Made by a program: the position numbers and the translations under genes. DNA of 64,000 nucleotides, from positions 558,001 to 622,000 of the forward strand of contig NZ_CP051240.1 in the NCBI RefSeq assembly GCF_017794965.1. The letters run 5' to 3'. The stretch's first letter is position 1; every line of letters starts with the position of its first letter. This stretch comes from Alcanivorax sp. (GTDB taxonomy: Bacteria; Pseudomonadota; Gammaproteobacteria; Pseudomonadales; Alcanivoracaceae). Under the pieces are notes generated by a model, which was given only the letters and a program-made list of their open reading frames with translations, was not told the origin of the DNA and did no database searches. This document shows positions 8,731 through 17,577 of this stretch, piece by piece.

Positions 8731-8812
8731 GTAGGAGCTCCGCTTGAGGGACGAACCGGGCGAGGGGCTATCCTCGCTGAAGCTCGGTTCGCGCCTCAAG
8801 CGGCGCTCCTAC
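8731..8812. repeat. REP-like long hairpin between hisI and thrS
   Basis: GTAGGAGCTCCGCTTGAGG at 8731-8749 and its inverted partner CCTCAAGCGGCGCTCCTAC at 8794-8812 frame an inner pair ACGAACCG/CGGTTCG and CGAGG/CCTCG. The transcript could fold into a hairpin of about 80 nt between thrS and hisI, possibly stabilising or attenuating the message. Confidence 0.8.
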
Positions 8813-8822
8813 AGCGGCTCCG

Positions 8823-10739
8823 TTAGATCGGCAGGCGTGCGGCGTCGGCCAGTGCGGCCACGGCTTCATCCAGGTCCACGGTTTCGGTGGCCTGGGAGCC
8901 CAGGGTGCGGATAGCAACCTGCTTCTCTTCCGCTTCTTTTTCACCAATTACCCAGATGCGCGGGGTCTTGGTTTTGGAATGTTCGCGTACCTTGAAGCCG
9001 ATCTTCTCGTTGCGGATGTCCAGCTCGGCCGGCACACCAGCGGCCACCAGTTTCTGCTGCACTTCGCGGGCGTAGTCGTCGGCCGCGCTGGTGATGGTGC
9101 AGATAGCCACCGGTACCGGCGCCAGCCACAGAGGCAGGTGACCGGCAGTGGATTCGATCAGGATGCCCAGGAAGCGCTCCAGGGAACCCAGCACCGCACG
9201 GTGCAGCATCACCGGACGCTGGCGGGAGCCGTCTTCGGCCACGTATTCCGCATCCAGACGCTCGGGCAGTACGAAGTCCACCTGCAGAGTGCCGCACTGC
9301 CAGTCACGGCCAATGGCGTCACGCAGTACGAATTCCAGTTTCGGGCCGTAGAAGGCACCTTCACCCGGGTTCAGTTCGCACTCCAGGCCCAGGGATTCCA
9401 CCGCTTCCCGCAACGCGCCTTCGGCCTTGTCCCAGGTCTCATCGGAGCCGGCACGGTTGTCCGGGCGATCGGAGAACTTGATGCGGAAGGATTCGAAACC
9501 GAAATCCCGGTAGACCTCTCGCAACATGGTGATAAAGCCGGCGGTCTCCACATTGATCTGTTCTTCGGTACAGAAGATGTGAGCATCGTCCTGGCTGAAG
9601 GAGCGGGCACGCATCAGACCGTGCAGGGCGCCGTGGGCTTCGTTACGGAACAGGGTGGTGAACTCGCCGAGACGAATGGGCAGGTCCCGGTAGCTCTTGA
9701 TGCCCTGGTTGAAGATCTGCACGTGGCCCGGGCAGTTCATGGGCTTCACGGCCATCTCGCGGTGGTCGTGGGTACAGACGGTGAACATGTCATCGCTGTA
9801 TTTGTCCCAGTGGCCGGACTGTTCCCAGAGGATGCGGTCCATCATCTGCGGCGTGGCGACTTCCTGGTAGCCGCCTTTTTCCATCTTGCCGCGGATGTAG
9901 TTTTCCAGGTTCTTGCGCATGCGCCAGCCTTTCGGGTGCCAGAACATGCTGCCCACCGCTTCCTGCTGGATATGGAACAGGCCCATTTCCTTGGCCAGTT
10001 TGCGGTGGTCACGCTTTTCCGCTTCCTCAAGCTGCTTGAGGTAGGCGTTCAGTTCTTTCTTGTCGCGCCAGGCGGTGCCGTAGATGCGCTGCAGCTGGGC
10101 CTTGGAGGCATCGCCACGCCAGTAGGCGCCGGCCACCTTGGTCAGCTTGAAGCCATCGCCCAGCTTGCTGGTGCTGGGCAGGTGCGGGCCGCGGCACAGG
10201 TCGATGAAATCGCCCTGGCGGTACAGGCTCACTTCCTGGTCGGCGGGCAGATCACGGATGATCTCGGCCTTGAACTCTTCGCCGGCTTTCAGGAAGAACT
10301 CCACCGCTTCGTCGCGGTCCCACACTTCACGGCGGATGTCCTCGTTGCGGCGCACAATGTCCTGCATGCGCTTTTCGATGGTCTTCAGATCATCCGGAGT
10401 GAACGGTTCGGCACGATGGAAGTCGTAGTAAAAGCCGTTTTCGATGGTCGGGCCAATGGTCACCTGGGTGCCGGGGAACAGTTCCTGAACGGCTTCAGCC
10501 ATGACGTGGGCTGCATCGTGACGAATCAGCTCCAGGGCGTCGTCGGTGTCGCGGGTGACGATCTCCACCGTGGCGCCATCGTCGATGGGCAGATAAACGT
10601 CGATCAGGTTGCCGTTGACCTTGGCGGCCAGGGCCTGTTTGGCGAGTTTTTTGCTGATGCGACCGGCAATATCCAGTGCGGAGGCCGGTTGATCAAACTC
10701 CATGGTTGCCCCATCGGGCAGTTGGTAGCTCACACTCAT
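8823..10739 (-). CDS. thrS: threonyl-tRNA synthetase, divergent (alphaproteobacterial-type) paralogue
   Basis: 638 aa from the ATG at 10739; a TTG three codons upstream is an alternative. It has TGS, editing (HDAAH), class II catalytic and anticodon-binding domains. Zinc ligands are retained: Cys of NCPGH, His of DDAHIFC, His of VMLHRA. The editing motif reads [20 protein letters not shown] and the catalytic loop [15 protein letters not shown], where E. coli has RNEPSG. From memory, RHDAAHV...GAYWRGD is the alphaproteobacterial style. The usual thrS-infC-rpmI-rplT order is absent. Together these suggest a horizontally acquired second ThrRS, used in zinc limitation or with another special role. 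Confidence 0.95.
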   Translation of the reverse strand: MSVSYQLPDGATMEFDQPASALDIAGRISKKLAKQALAAKVNGNLIDVYLPIDDGATVEIVTRDTDDALELIRHDAAHVMAEAVQELFPGTQVTIGPTIENGFYYDFHRAEPFTPDDLKTIEKRMQDIVRRNEDIRREVWDRDEAVEFFLKAGEEFKAEIIRDLPADQEVSLYRQGDFIDLCRGPHLPSTSKLGDGFKLTKVAGAYWRGDASKAQLQRIYGTAWRDKKELNAYLKQLEEAEKRDHRKLAKEMGLFHIQQEAVGSMFWHPKGWRMRKNLENYIRGKMEKGGYQEVATPQMMDRILWEQSGHWDKYSDDMFTVCTHDHREMAVKPMNCPGHVQIFNQGIKSYRDLPIRLGEFTTLFRNEAHGALHGLMRARSFSQDDAHIFCTEEQINVETAGFITMLREVYRDFGFESFRIKFSDRPDNRAGSDETWDKAEGALREAVESLGLECELNPGEGAFYGPKLEFVLRDAIGRDWQCGTLQVDFVLPERLDAEYVAEDGSRQRPVMLHRAVLGSLERFLGILIESTAGHLPLWLAPVPVAICTITSAADDYAREVQQKLVAAGVPAELDIRNEKIGFKVREHSKTKTPRIWVIGEKEAEEKQVAIRTLGSQATETVDLDEAVAALADAARLPI

Positions 10740-10950
10740 GGGTGACAAGGGATCCAGGTGGTTGGCTCAGAACCGGAGGATGGTAGGGGCTGTTGGGGTT
10801 TCATTCAAGGTATAGCCCGTTCACAGCCCCGGCCAGACCCCATTTTCGGACGTATGGCTGCATCGGCGGGGCCAGGTTATGACGCAGAGGTTTCCCGGAG
10901 TATCCTCACCGCCTATTCTTGTATGAGATGGAGATCACATTTGGAGCCGG
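10740..10950. promoter_or_regulatory. divergent thrS / HD-GYP promoter region
   Basis: 211 nt between the two divergent starts. An 8-bp inverted repeat GGGGCTGT (10787-10794) / ACAGCCCC (10822-10829) lies in the thrS leader. I searched by eye for a GTTATNNNATAAC-type Zur box and saw none. Confidence 0.4.
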
Positions 10951-12522
10951 ATGCTCATGACAACACCTGAACCCGACACCGACGTCCGTGATGGCAAGGA
11001 CGTGCTGCCTCGGCTGCTACGGGTTGCCCAGCATCTCAGTGAACAGAAGGACGTCCCGCGGTTGATGGACGCCCTGCTGCGTGAAGCCCGTTTCCTGTGC
11101 AATGCGGACACCGGCTGGGCATGGCTGTGCCGGGATGACGACCGGGGCGAGGGACTGTTCTGTCTGGCCCCTCCTGCCGCCGGAAGCCCGGTGCGGGAAA
11201 ATGATGCCTTGTTTCGGCCTCTGGGCGGCGCCGGGCTGGTAGAAGCCTGTTTCGCCGACGGTGAGCCGCTGACGGTGGTGCTGGACGGCCAGACCTTGCC
11301 GCCGGCAGATCAATCCTTGCTCACGTCACTGGCGCCAGACTGCAAGGCCACCCAGCTGTGGCCGCTCTACAACCATGAGGGGCGGGTGACCGGGGTCATG
11401 CAGCTGGCCTACCAGTGCGAGGTGCCGCGCAATCTGCAGCGGCTGGAAAATGGCCACCTGATCTTCCAGTCCTTGCTGACCTATGCCGGCACGGCGCTCA
11501 GCAACCTGAGCCAGGTACAGGATCTCAAGGCGTTGCTGGATGCCTTCATCAAGGTGCTGGCCCAGGCCATTGATGCCAAGAGCCCCCATACCAGTGCTCA
11601 TTGCCAGCGGGTGCCAGTGATTACCGAATTACTGGCCCAGGCGGCCTGCGATGATCAGGACCAGTTCGCCGATTTCAATCTGGACGAGGACGGCTGGTAC
11701 GAGCTGCATGTGGCGGCCTGGCTTCATGATTGCGGCAAGCTGGCGACCCCGGACTCGGTGCTCGACAAGTCCACCAAGTTGCACACTTTGCATGATCGCA
11801 TTGATGAAGTGGCCAGCCGGTTTGCCGCCCTGCGGGCGGAAATCTGTTTCCGCTACGAGCGCGAATGTCTGCAGACGCCTCATCTTGAGCCTTCCCTGCG
11901 CGAGCGAATGGAGCAAGAAATCAGCGCTCTCACCGGTGACCTGACGTTTCTGGAACGCATTAACCGGGGCGGGGAAACCATGGCCGTGGAGGACCAGCAG
12001 CGGGTTCGGGATATTGCCGCCCGCCACTGGACCGATGCCTGGGGCCAGAGCAAGCCGCTGCTGACAGACGATGAAGTCAGGAACCTGTGTATCACCCGTG
12101 GAACCCTGACCCCTGAAGAGCGGCAAATCATCAACGGGCATATGGATGTGACCCTGGACATGCTCGGCTCGTTGCCCTTTCCGCCCAAGCTGCGTCAGGT
12201 GCCGGAGTATGCGGGGGGGCACCACGAGAAGATGGATGGCACCGGGTTCCCGCTGGGGCTGACACGGGATCAGATGTCGATACCGGCCAGGATCATGGCC
12301 ATTGCCGATGTGTTCGAGGCGCTCACCGCCAAGGAACGCCCCTACAAGACGCCCCTCAAGCTCAGTGAGGCCCTGGCGATCATGCAACGCATGCGCGACA
12401 ACCAGCACCTGGACCCGGATCTTTATCAGCTGTTCATCCGCTCACGGGTATGGCGCGACTATGGTGAGAGGCATCTGGATCCGGTGCAGCTGGATGTGGA
12501 GGACGGCGCGGGGTTTTTGTAG
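10951..12522 (+). CDS. GAF/HD-GYP domain phosphodiesterase
   Basis: 523 aa. Residues about 20-170 form a GAF-like sensor; the HD-GYP domain follows. HDCGK and, much later, GHHEKMDGTGFPLGL match the metal-binding HD and GYP signatures (GFP in place of GYP). A segment of more than 100 residues with charged helices separates HD from the second half, larger than usual. HD-GYP enzymes hydrolyse cyclic di-GMP in the cytoplasm. GGAG lies just upstream of the ATG at 10951. The stop codon TAG is the start of a heptad array. Opposing GGDEF activity is encoded at 16270-17496. Confidence 0.88.
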   Translation: MLMTTPEPDTDVRDGKDVLPRLLRVAQHLSEQKDVPRLMDALLREARFLCNADTGWAWLCRDDDRGEGLFCLAPPAAGSPVRENDALFRPLGGAGLVEACFADGEPLTVVLDGQTLPPADQSLLTSLAPDCKATQLWPLYNHEGRVTGVMQLAYQCEVPRNLQRLENGHLIFQSLLTYAGTALSNLSQVQDLKALLDAFIKVLAQAIDAKSPHTSAHCQRVPVITELLAQAACDDQDQFADFNLDEDGWYELHVAAWLHDCGKLATPDSVLDKSTKLHTLHDRIDEVASRFAALRAEICFRYERECLQTPHLEPSLRERMEQEISALTGDLTFLERINRGGETMAVEDQQRVRDIAARHWTDAWGQSKPLLTDDEVRNLCITRGTLTPEERQIINGHMDVTLDMLGSLPFPPKLRQVPEYAGGHHEKMDGTGFPLGLTRDQMSIPARIMAIADVFEALTAKERPYKTPLKLSEALAIMQRMRDNQHLDPDLYQLFIRSRVWRDYGERHLDPVQLDVEDGAGFL

Positions 12523-12575
12523 CTACAAGCTACAAGCTACAAGCTACAAGCTACAAGCTACAAGCTACAAGCTAC
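12520..12575. repeat. heptad array, AAGCTAC x8
   Basis: TAGCTAC followed by seven AAGCTAC units. The first three bases are the stop codon of the HD-GYP gene. The array runs without a gap into the conserved block GCTTGATTGG. Confidence 0.95.
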
Positions 12576-12885
12576 GCTTGATTGGATTAAGAACGGCCGA
12601 AAAGTTCCTGGGGGAGAGCGGTTTCTTTCCCTACCCGGATCGCCCAGGCAAGCTGGGCTCCTACAAAGGAACCGGCGTTTCTACGAAGCCACTGTAGGAG
12701 CCCAGCTTGTCTGGGCGATCCGAGCCCAAGCGAGGTGAGGATTCCAGAAGCGAGTTTCGGGTACCGGATTATCGAAAATCCAAACCCGGCTGCCGGGGCT
12801 GGGTTTTCATTTTCGAACCTCGCTTCTCACAACTCGCCGTGCCAGGTTCCCTTATGAACGGCACCGTATTTTTATTTGAGGTTTT
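12576..12885. repeat. conserved intergenic block, copy 1, plus inner heptads
   Basis: 12576-12748 is one of four near-identical copies of a roughly 172-bp block (others at 13719, 15859 and 19234). It starts GCTTGATTGG and ends GGATTCCAGA, and contains two 25-nt inverted arms carrying CTCCTACA/TGTAGGAG. After it come CGAGTTT-type inner heptads (about 12749-12776), a variable core, and inverted partners (about 12814-12837). The last 40 nt form the leader of the next gene, with GAGG before its ATG. Confidence 0.85.
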
Positions 12886-13704
12886 ATGTTGAGAACACTC
12901 TTTCTTGCCGGGCTTTGTCTTTTTTCGGCGCCGTCGCTGGCCAGTGACTGGCTGCTTTCCCTTAACGGTGAGCGCACCCAGGGTTCGCTGCTGCGTGGTC
13001 AGGTGACGCCGGGGGTGAGTGTGATGCTGGCGGGGAAGCCGGTGCGTACCACTGAAGCGGGTTTTTTCGCGGTGGGGTTTGGTCGTGATGCGGACCTGGA
13101 ACAGACCCTGGAATTAAAAAAAGGCGACCAGCGTCAGCAGGTGGCCGTGACCCTGGATAAGCGCGAGTACAACATCCAGCGCATCGAGGGCGTCCCACAG
13201 CGCACCGTGGATCCGCCGCCGGAAGCCGTGCTCAAACGGATTCGTGCGGAGGTGGCGGCCATCAAGCAAGCGCGGGCATCGGATACCGATCTGCAGGCAT
13301 TTCTGAGTGAGTTTCAGTGGCCGCTGACCGGCCGTATCAGCGGTGTTTATGGCAGCCAGCGAGTCTATAACGGCAAGCCTGGCCGACCCCACTTTGGTGT
13401 GGATGTGGCACGGCCTACCGGCACGTTGGTGGTGGCCCCGGCAGATGCGGTCATCACCCTGGTGCAGGACGACAACTACTACTCCGGTGGTACCTTGATT
13501 ATGGATCACGGCTACGGTGTGTCGTCCACCATGATCCATCTCAGTGAAGTGCTGGTAAAACCCGGTCAGGTGGTGAAACAGGGTGACCCCGTGGCAAAGG
13601 TGGGCGCCACCGGCCGAGCGACGGGGCCGCACCTGGACTGGCGCCTGAACTGGTATGACGAAAAACTGGACCCGGTCACCATCGTGCCGCCGATGGGGGA
13701 ATGA
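12886..13704 (+). CDS. M23-family peptidase-like envelope protein
   Basis: 272 aa with a signal peptide ending PSLA. The first half is an Ig-like region; the second is a lysostaphin/M23 fold: GRPHFGVDVARPTGT holds the His and Asp zinc ligands, and GRATGPHLDWRLNW occupies the HxH site. The second His of that site is Asp here (HLD), so activity may be altered or the protein may act as an activator without hydrolysis. M23 proteins cut peptidoglycan cross-links in the periplasm. GAGG precedes the ATG. The gene lies between two copies of the conserved intergenic block. Confidence 0.85.
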   Translation: MLRTLFLAGLCLFSAPSLASDWLLSLNGERTQGSLLRGQVTPGVSVMLAGKPVRTTEAGFFAVGFGRDADLEQTLELKKGDQRQQVAVTLDKREYNIQRIEGVPQRTVDPPPEAVLKRIRAEVAAIKQARASDTDLQAFLSEFQWPLTGRISGVYGSQRVYNGKPGRPHFGVDVARPTGTLVVAPADAVITLVQDDNYYSGGTLIMDHGYGVSSTMIHLSEVLVKPGQVVKQGDPVAKVGATGRATGPHLDWRLNWYDEKLDPVTIVPPMGE

Positions 13705-14022
13705 TAGCTACGAGCTACGCTTGATTGGAATAAGAAAGGCCAAAAAGTTCCCGGGCTGGGCGGTTTCTTTGGCTACCGGATTCGCCCAGGCAAGCTGGGC
13801 TCCTACAAAGGAACCGGCGTTTCTACGAAGCCACTGTAGGAGCCCAGCTTGTCTGGGCGATCCGAGCCCAAGCGAGGTCAGGATTCCAGAAGCGAGAAAC
13901 GAGTACCGAGTTTCGAAAATCAAAAAAAGGCGGCCAAGTGCGAGGTTTACGTGTTTTGCTTTTCGAAACTCGAAACTGATTTGCCAGCACCTCAAACGAC
14001 GCTCACACAGAGGGACGCACCC
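13705..14022. repeat. conserved intergenic block, copy 2, with short heptad start
   Basis: TAGCTACGAGCTAC immediately follows the stop codon. 13719-13890 is the conserved block, with inverted arms at 13783-13807 and 13835-13859 that match at 24 of 25 positions. GCGAGAAACGAGTACCGAGTTTCGA heptads follow (13891-13917) and an inverted partner CGAAACTCGAAACTG occurs at about 13965-13979. The rest, up to the nsrR stop, has no gene. Confidence 0.85.
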
Positions 14023-14448
14023 CTACCGCCACAACACCCTCAACTCATTCCCATTCCTGATCACCTCCGCCAGTGTGTAACCATCCAGCACCTTTAGAAA
14101 CGCCTGCTGCGCCTGCAAGAACATGTTCTTGAGCTTGCAGGCCGGTTCGATGGTGCATTGTGAATTCTCACCAAAGCAGTCCAGCAACTTCAGGTTTTCT
14201 GTTTCCCGCACCAGGGTGCCCAGGTTGATGCTGTCCGGGGTGCTGGCCAGGACCAGGCCGCCGCCGCGGCCGCGCAGGCTGTTGATGTAGCCCAGCTGGG
14301 TAAGCGTCTGTGCCACCTTGGCCACATGGTTGGCGGAGATGTCATAACGGCGGGCGATTTCCTGCACAGTCATGGGGGCATTGTCCGGCTGCAGGGCCAG
14401 GCAGATCAGGGTGCGCAGGGCGTAATCGGTATGGGTGGTCAATTGCAT
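14023..14448 (-). CDS. nsrR: nitric-oxide-sensing repressor NsrR (Rrf2 family)
   Basis: 141 aa. It has an Rrf2 winged helix-turn-helix (LTTHTDYALRTLICLAL, then IARRYDISANHVAKVAQTL) and three cysteines at 91, 98 and 104 for an iron-sulfur cluster (LDCFGENSQCTIEPAC). NsrR represses nitric-oxide detoxification genes until its cluster reacts with NO. It is divergent from hmp with a 90-nt gap containing two operator-like dyads, which fits control of hmp and of itself. IscR is excluded by Cys spacing and context. Confidence 0.93.
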   Translation of the reverse strand: MQLTTHTDYALRTLICLALQPDNAPMTVQEIARRYDISANHVAKVAQTLTQLGYINSLRGRGGGLVLASTPDSINLGTLVRETENLKLLDCFGENSQCTIEPACKLKNMFLQAQQAFLKVLDGYTLAEVIRNGNELRVLWR

Positions 14449-14478
14449 GTCAGTTTTTGTGCTTGCACGTCGCTAAAC

Positions 14479-14521
14479 AGGTAAATAATATGCCTCTTTA
14501 AAAGAAGCATGTAAAATACCT
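14479..14521. promoter_or_regulatory. two candidate NsrR operators between nsrR and hmp
   Basis: AGGTAAATAATATGCCT at 14479-14495 and AAGCATGTAAAATACCT at 14505-14521. The second, reversed, reads AGGTATTTTACATGCTT, sharing AGGTAnnTnnnATGCnT with the first. Both resemble the AT-rich ATGCAT...ATGCAT dyads bound by NsrR. Their starts are 26 nt apart. Confidence 0.65.
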
Positions 14522-14538
14522 AATAAAGGAGAAAGCCG

Positions 14539-15753
14539 ATGCTGAGCGAAAGCCAACTGGCCGTGATCAAGCAGACCGTTCCGATTCTTCAAGAGCATGG
14601 TGAAACCCTCACCCGCCATTTCTACCAGCGCATGTTCCGGGAAAATCCCGAAGTGCTGGCCTTTTTCAATCCGGCGCATCAGCACGCCGGGACACAGCAG
14701 CGGGCGCTGGCGGGGGCCATCTGTGCCTATGCCCAGCACATCGAGACCCCGGAGGTGCTGGCGGATGCGGTGGAGCTGATTGCCCAGAAACATGCTTCGC
14801 TGCAAATTCTTGCCGAGCATTACCCGATTGTCGGTGCCAATCTGCTGGCGGCGATTCAGGAGGTGCTGGGTGAGGGAGCCACGGATGCGGTGATCGATGC
14901 CTGGGGCGCGGCCTATGGTGTGCTGGCGGATATCCTGATTGCCCGTGAGGAGCAGATTTATGCAGATCAGCAGAAGGCTCATGGCTGGAAGGGCTTCAAG
15001 CGTTTTGTGGTGGCCCGTCGTGAAGCCGCCAGTGACAACATTGTGTCTTTCTATCTTCGTCCGGAGGATGGTGAGCCGCTGCACGCGGCGTTGCCAGGCC
15101 AATACCTGACCTTGCGGGTCGCACCCGATGGCAGCGAACCGGTGATGCGAAACTACAGCCTGTCCGGTCAGCCCGACCCAGACCTGTACCGTATCAGTGT
15201 GAAGAAGGAAGAGGGCAATGGCGCCGAACAGCCTGCCGGGGTGGTGTCTGCGTACCTGCATGAGCAGATTGGTGAGGGCGATGTGGTAGAGCTTGCGCCG
15301 CCCTGCGGTGAGTTCACCCTGCAACCCGCCCCGGCCGACGATATACCGTTGGTACTGATTGCCGGTGGTGTCGGCATTACTCCGCTGATGGCCATGCTTC
15401 ACGGTGCCCTGGCGCAGCAGGCCGGGCGTGAAGTGATCCTGATCCAGTGCGCACGCAACGGTGCCGAGCAGCCTTTCGTGGAGGAGCTGAACAGTCTGAA
15501 AGGCATGCACGATAACCTGCGTACTCATGTGCGCCTGAGTGAAGCGCGTGCCGGAGATGAAGGTTTCGATAGCGAAGGCTTTGTGGATGGCGCTCTGCTG
15601 GATGAGCTGGTCGGCAATCGTCGCGCCCAGTATTACTTCTGTGGTCCCGCACCGATGATGCGGATGGTGAACCAGTTGCTTGTGTCACGGGGCGTGGATG
15701 ACGCTGACATCCATTTTGAGTTCTTCGGGCCGAAGGAGGATATGGCGGCCTGA
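14539..15753 (+). CDS. hmp: flavohaemoprotein, nitric oxide dioxygenase
   Basis: 404 aa, standard length. The N-terminal globin has proximal His85 (IAQKHASL), distal Tyr29 and Gln53. The FAD/NAD(P) reductase domain starts near residue 155, with RNYSLSG for FAD and AGGVGITPLMAML for NAD(P)H. It oxidises NO to nitrate in the cytoplasm with O2 and NAD(P)H. SD AAAGGAG precedes the ATG. The divergent NsrR gene and operator dyads indicate induction by NO. Confidence 0.97.
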   Translation: MLSESQLAVIKQTVPILQEHGETLTRHFYQRMFRENPEVLAFFNPAHQHAGTQQRALAGAICAYAQHIETPEVLADAVELIAQKHASLQILAEHYPIVGANLLAAIQEVLGEGATDAVIDAWGAAYGVLADILIAREEQIYADQQKAHGWKGFKRFVVARREAASDNIVSFYLRPEDGEPLHAALPGQYLTLRVAPDGSEPVMRNYSLSGQPDPDLYRISVKKEEGNGAEQPAGVVSAYLHEQIGEGDVVELAPPCGEFTLQPAPADDIPLVLIAGGVGITPLMAMLHGALAQQAGREVILIQCARNGAEQPFVEELNSLKGMHDNLRTHVRLSEARAGDEGFDSEGFVDGALLDELVGNRRAQYYFCGPAPMMRMVNQLLVSRGVDDADIHFEFFGPKEDMAA

Positions 15754-15762
15754 GGCGGCACG

Positions 15763-15858
15763 GCTACGAGCTACGAGCTACGAGCTACGAGCTACGAGCT
15801 ACGAGCTACGAGCTACGAGCTACGAGCTACGAGCTACGAGCTACGAGCTACGAGCTAC
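15763..15858. repeat. heptad array, GCTACGA x13.7
   Basis: Thirteen perfect GCTACGA units and a final GCTAC, 96 bp, beginning 9 nt after the hmp stop codon and joined directly to the conserved block GCTTGATTGG. Confidence 0.97.
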
Positions 15859-16269
15859 GCTTGATTGGAATAAGAAAGGCCAAAAAGTTCCCTGGCTGGG
15901 CGGTTTCTTTGGCTACCCGATTCGCCCAGGCAAGCTGGGCTCCTACAAAGGCCCCGGCGTTTCTACGAAGCCACTGTAGGAGCCCTGCTTGTCTGGGCGA
16001 TCCGAGCCCAAGCGAGGTAAGGATTCCAGAAACGAGTGACGAGTAACGAGTTGCGAAAATCTAAAACCGGCGGACAGGCCCTGAATTTCGGTTCTGCCTT
16101 TCGAAACTCATTACCTCGCTTGGGCTCGGATCGCTTGCAGGCAAGTTATTCGCTTCGCTCACCCCTTCGGGGCCGCACTTGGTGCGTTACTCCGCTGCGC
16201 TACGTTCCCACAGCGGGGTATAGCGAGTTTTTTGCATCAGTCATGTTGCGTGAAGCGTGCTGCGTCTCT
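15859..16269. repeat. conserved intergenic block, copy 3, with inner heptads and CGAA-rich module
   Basis: 15859-16030 is the conserved block. ACGAGTGACGAGTAACGAG heptads follow at 16030-16053. A module containing TTATTCGCTTCGCTCACC and GCGTTACTCCGCTGCGCTAC lies at 16146-16212 (related to 37549-37615, 63262-63335 and 63541-63611). The segment ends with GCGTGAAGCGTGCTGCGTCTCT directly against the stop codon of the GGDEF gene at 16270. Confidence 0.8.
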
Positions 16270-17496
16270 CTACGTCAGCATCTCCACCATGCCCTGATTG
16301 TTCATCATGGCGACCCGGTTACGGCCGGCACCCTTGGCTTGATAGAGGGCTTCGTCGGCTTGCTTGAGCAGGGCGCCGCCGTTTTCGGCGCCGCCGTCGG
16401 AACAGGCGACGCCGATGCTGATGGTGACCACCTGGCTCACCCGGGAACCGCTGTGGGGCAGACCCAGTTGTTCAACCCGATTGCGCATTCTTTCGGCGAA
16501 TACCAGAGCGTCATTGAAGCTGGAATCAGTGAGCACGATGACGAATTCCTCGCCCCCGTAACGGGCGGCGAAATCCTTTTCGGCCTGGACCATGGACAGG
16601 GGCACGGCGGACACCTTTTTAAGGCATTCATCGCCGGCGGGGTGGCCGTAGGTGTCGTTGTACTGTTTGAAGAAATCGATATCGAACAACAGCAGGTTGA
16701 TGCGCTCCGGGGCATCCGGGCTTTTCTGACTGAGCTGGTGATAGAGCTGGTTGAGACGGGCTTCCATGCCGCGCCGGTTGATGCAGCCGGTCATGCCATC
16801 CACGGTGGCCTGGCTTTCCAGTACCTGGTTGGCGGTATGCAGTTCATCCCGGTGTTGGTACAGCACATGTTCGGACAGGAAGTGCTTGCGCAGCAGCCGT
16901 TCGTAGATGTATTGCCCAAACAGACTCATGCTGATGAAGGCGAGGCTGAGAACGGTCAGGGTCAGGTGTTCGAAAGGCGTGTTTTCAGGGGCCATAAAGA
17001 GCCCGCCAATCATTGCGGCAGTCATCAGAACCGTGCTGAAAACGGTGCTGTGCAGGGGCAGCCGGAACAAGGTGCTGATCATCACCACGGATAACGGGGT
17101 TTGCAGGAAAAACACCCAGGAAAGCGGATGATCAATAATGACGCCCAGGTAAATGCCGGAAAGGGAAAGTGTAAAGGCGAGGGTCAGCAGGGCCGGTTGC
17201 AACCAGTCCCGCCAGCGGGGTTGCTGGCTCAATATCAGGCAGCCACCGGTAACCATCAGTGTGAACAGGCGTGGGCGCCATGTCTGCAGCAGGATGTCCG
17301 GCCCCACCAGCGATTCCACCAGCATGGCACAGAGCAGCAGGATAATCATCAGCAGGGCGGTGGACGCCGCCCCTGCAGCACTGTTGCGGGAATAAAAACG
17401 GAAATCCTGTTCCAGCGGGGCAGGAAGACGCAGATGCCAGGGCAGGCGGATATCGTTGCCTGTGGGCAGCGGAGTTTGGGTCTGGTTTGCTGTCAC
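16270..17496 (-). CDS. membrane-bound diguanylate cyclase (GGDEF)
   Basis: 408 aa with a GTG start at 17496. Six hydrophobic segments occupy about residues 40-205, followed by a linker and a C-terminal GGDEF domain: TVDGMTGCINRRG, LLFDIDFFKQYNDTYGH, then the active-site loop RYGGEEFVIVL and ISIGVACS. It makes cyclic di-GMP from GTP. The RxxD inhibitory site five residues before GGEEF reads AEKD, so product inhibition is probably absent. No EAL domain is present. It may oppose the HD-GYP protein at 10951-12522. Confidence 0.92.
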   Translation of the reverse strand: MTANQTQTPLPTGNDIRLPWHLRLPAPLEQDFRFYSRNSAAGAASTALLMIILLLCAMLVESLVGPDILLQTWRPRLFTLMVTGGCLILSQQPRWRDWLQPALLTLAFTLSLSGIYLGVIIDHPLSWVFFLQTPLSVVMISTLFRLPLHSTVFSTVLMTAAMIGGLFMAPENTPFEHLTLTVLSLAFISMSLFGQYIYERLLRKHFLSEHVLYQHRDELHTANQVLESQATVDGMTGCINRRGMEARLNQLYHQLSQKSPDAPERINLLLFDIDFFKQYNDTYGHPAGDECLKKVSAVPLSMVQAEKDFAARYGGEEFVIVLTDSSFNDALVFAERMRNRVEQLGLPHSGSRVSQVVTISIGVACSDGGAENGGALLKQADEALYQAKGAGRNRVAMMNNQGMVEMLT

Positions 17497-17526
17497 GCCG
17501 ATTGAAGCTCCCTGGTTCCTTGTTAA

Positions 17527-17555
17527 GGCCGGACTCCCTTGATCATTGTCCGGCC
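17527..17555 (-). terminator. hairpin downstream of the RHH gene
   Basis: GGCCGGAC at 17527-17534 pairs with GTCCGGCC at 17548-17555. It sits 23 nt beyond the stop of the gene at 17578. The T-run is weak, so termination is tentative. Confidence 0.45.
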
Positions 17556-17577
17556 CCAGACGCCTATTGTAGGGAGA

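Noticed and set aside
6887..10739. Zinc-free versions of CysRS, HisI and ThrRS
   Set aside because: All zinc ligands known from the standard families are retained in the three proteins.
10740..10950. Zur box before thrS or the other zinc-region genes
   Set aside because: No GTTATNNNATAAC-like palindrome was seen by eye. Control by Zur stays an inference.
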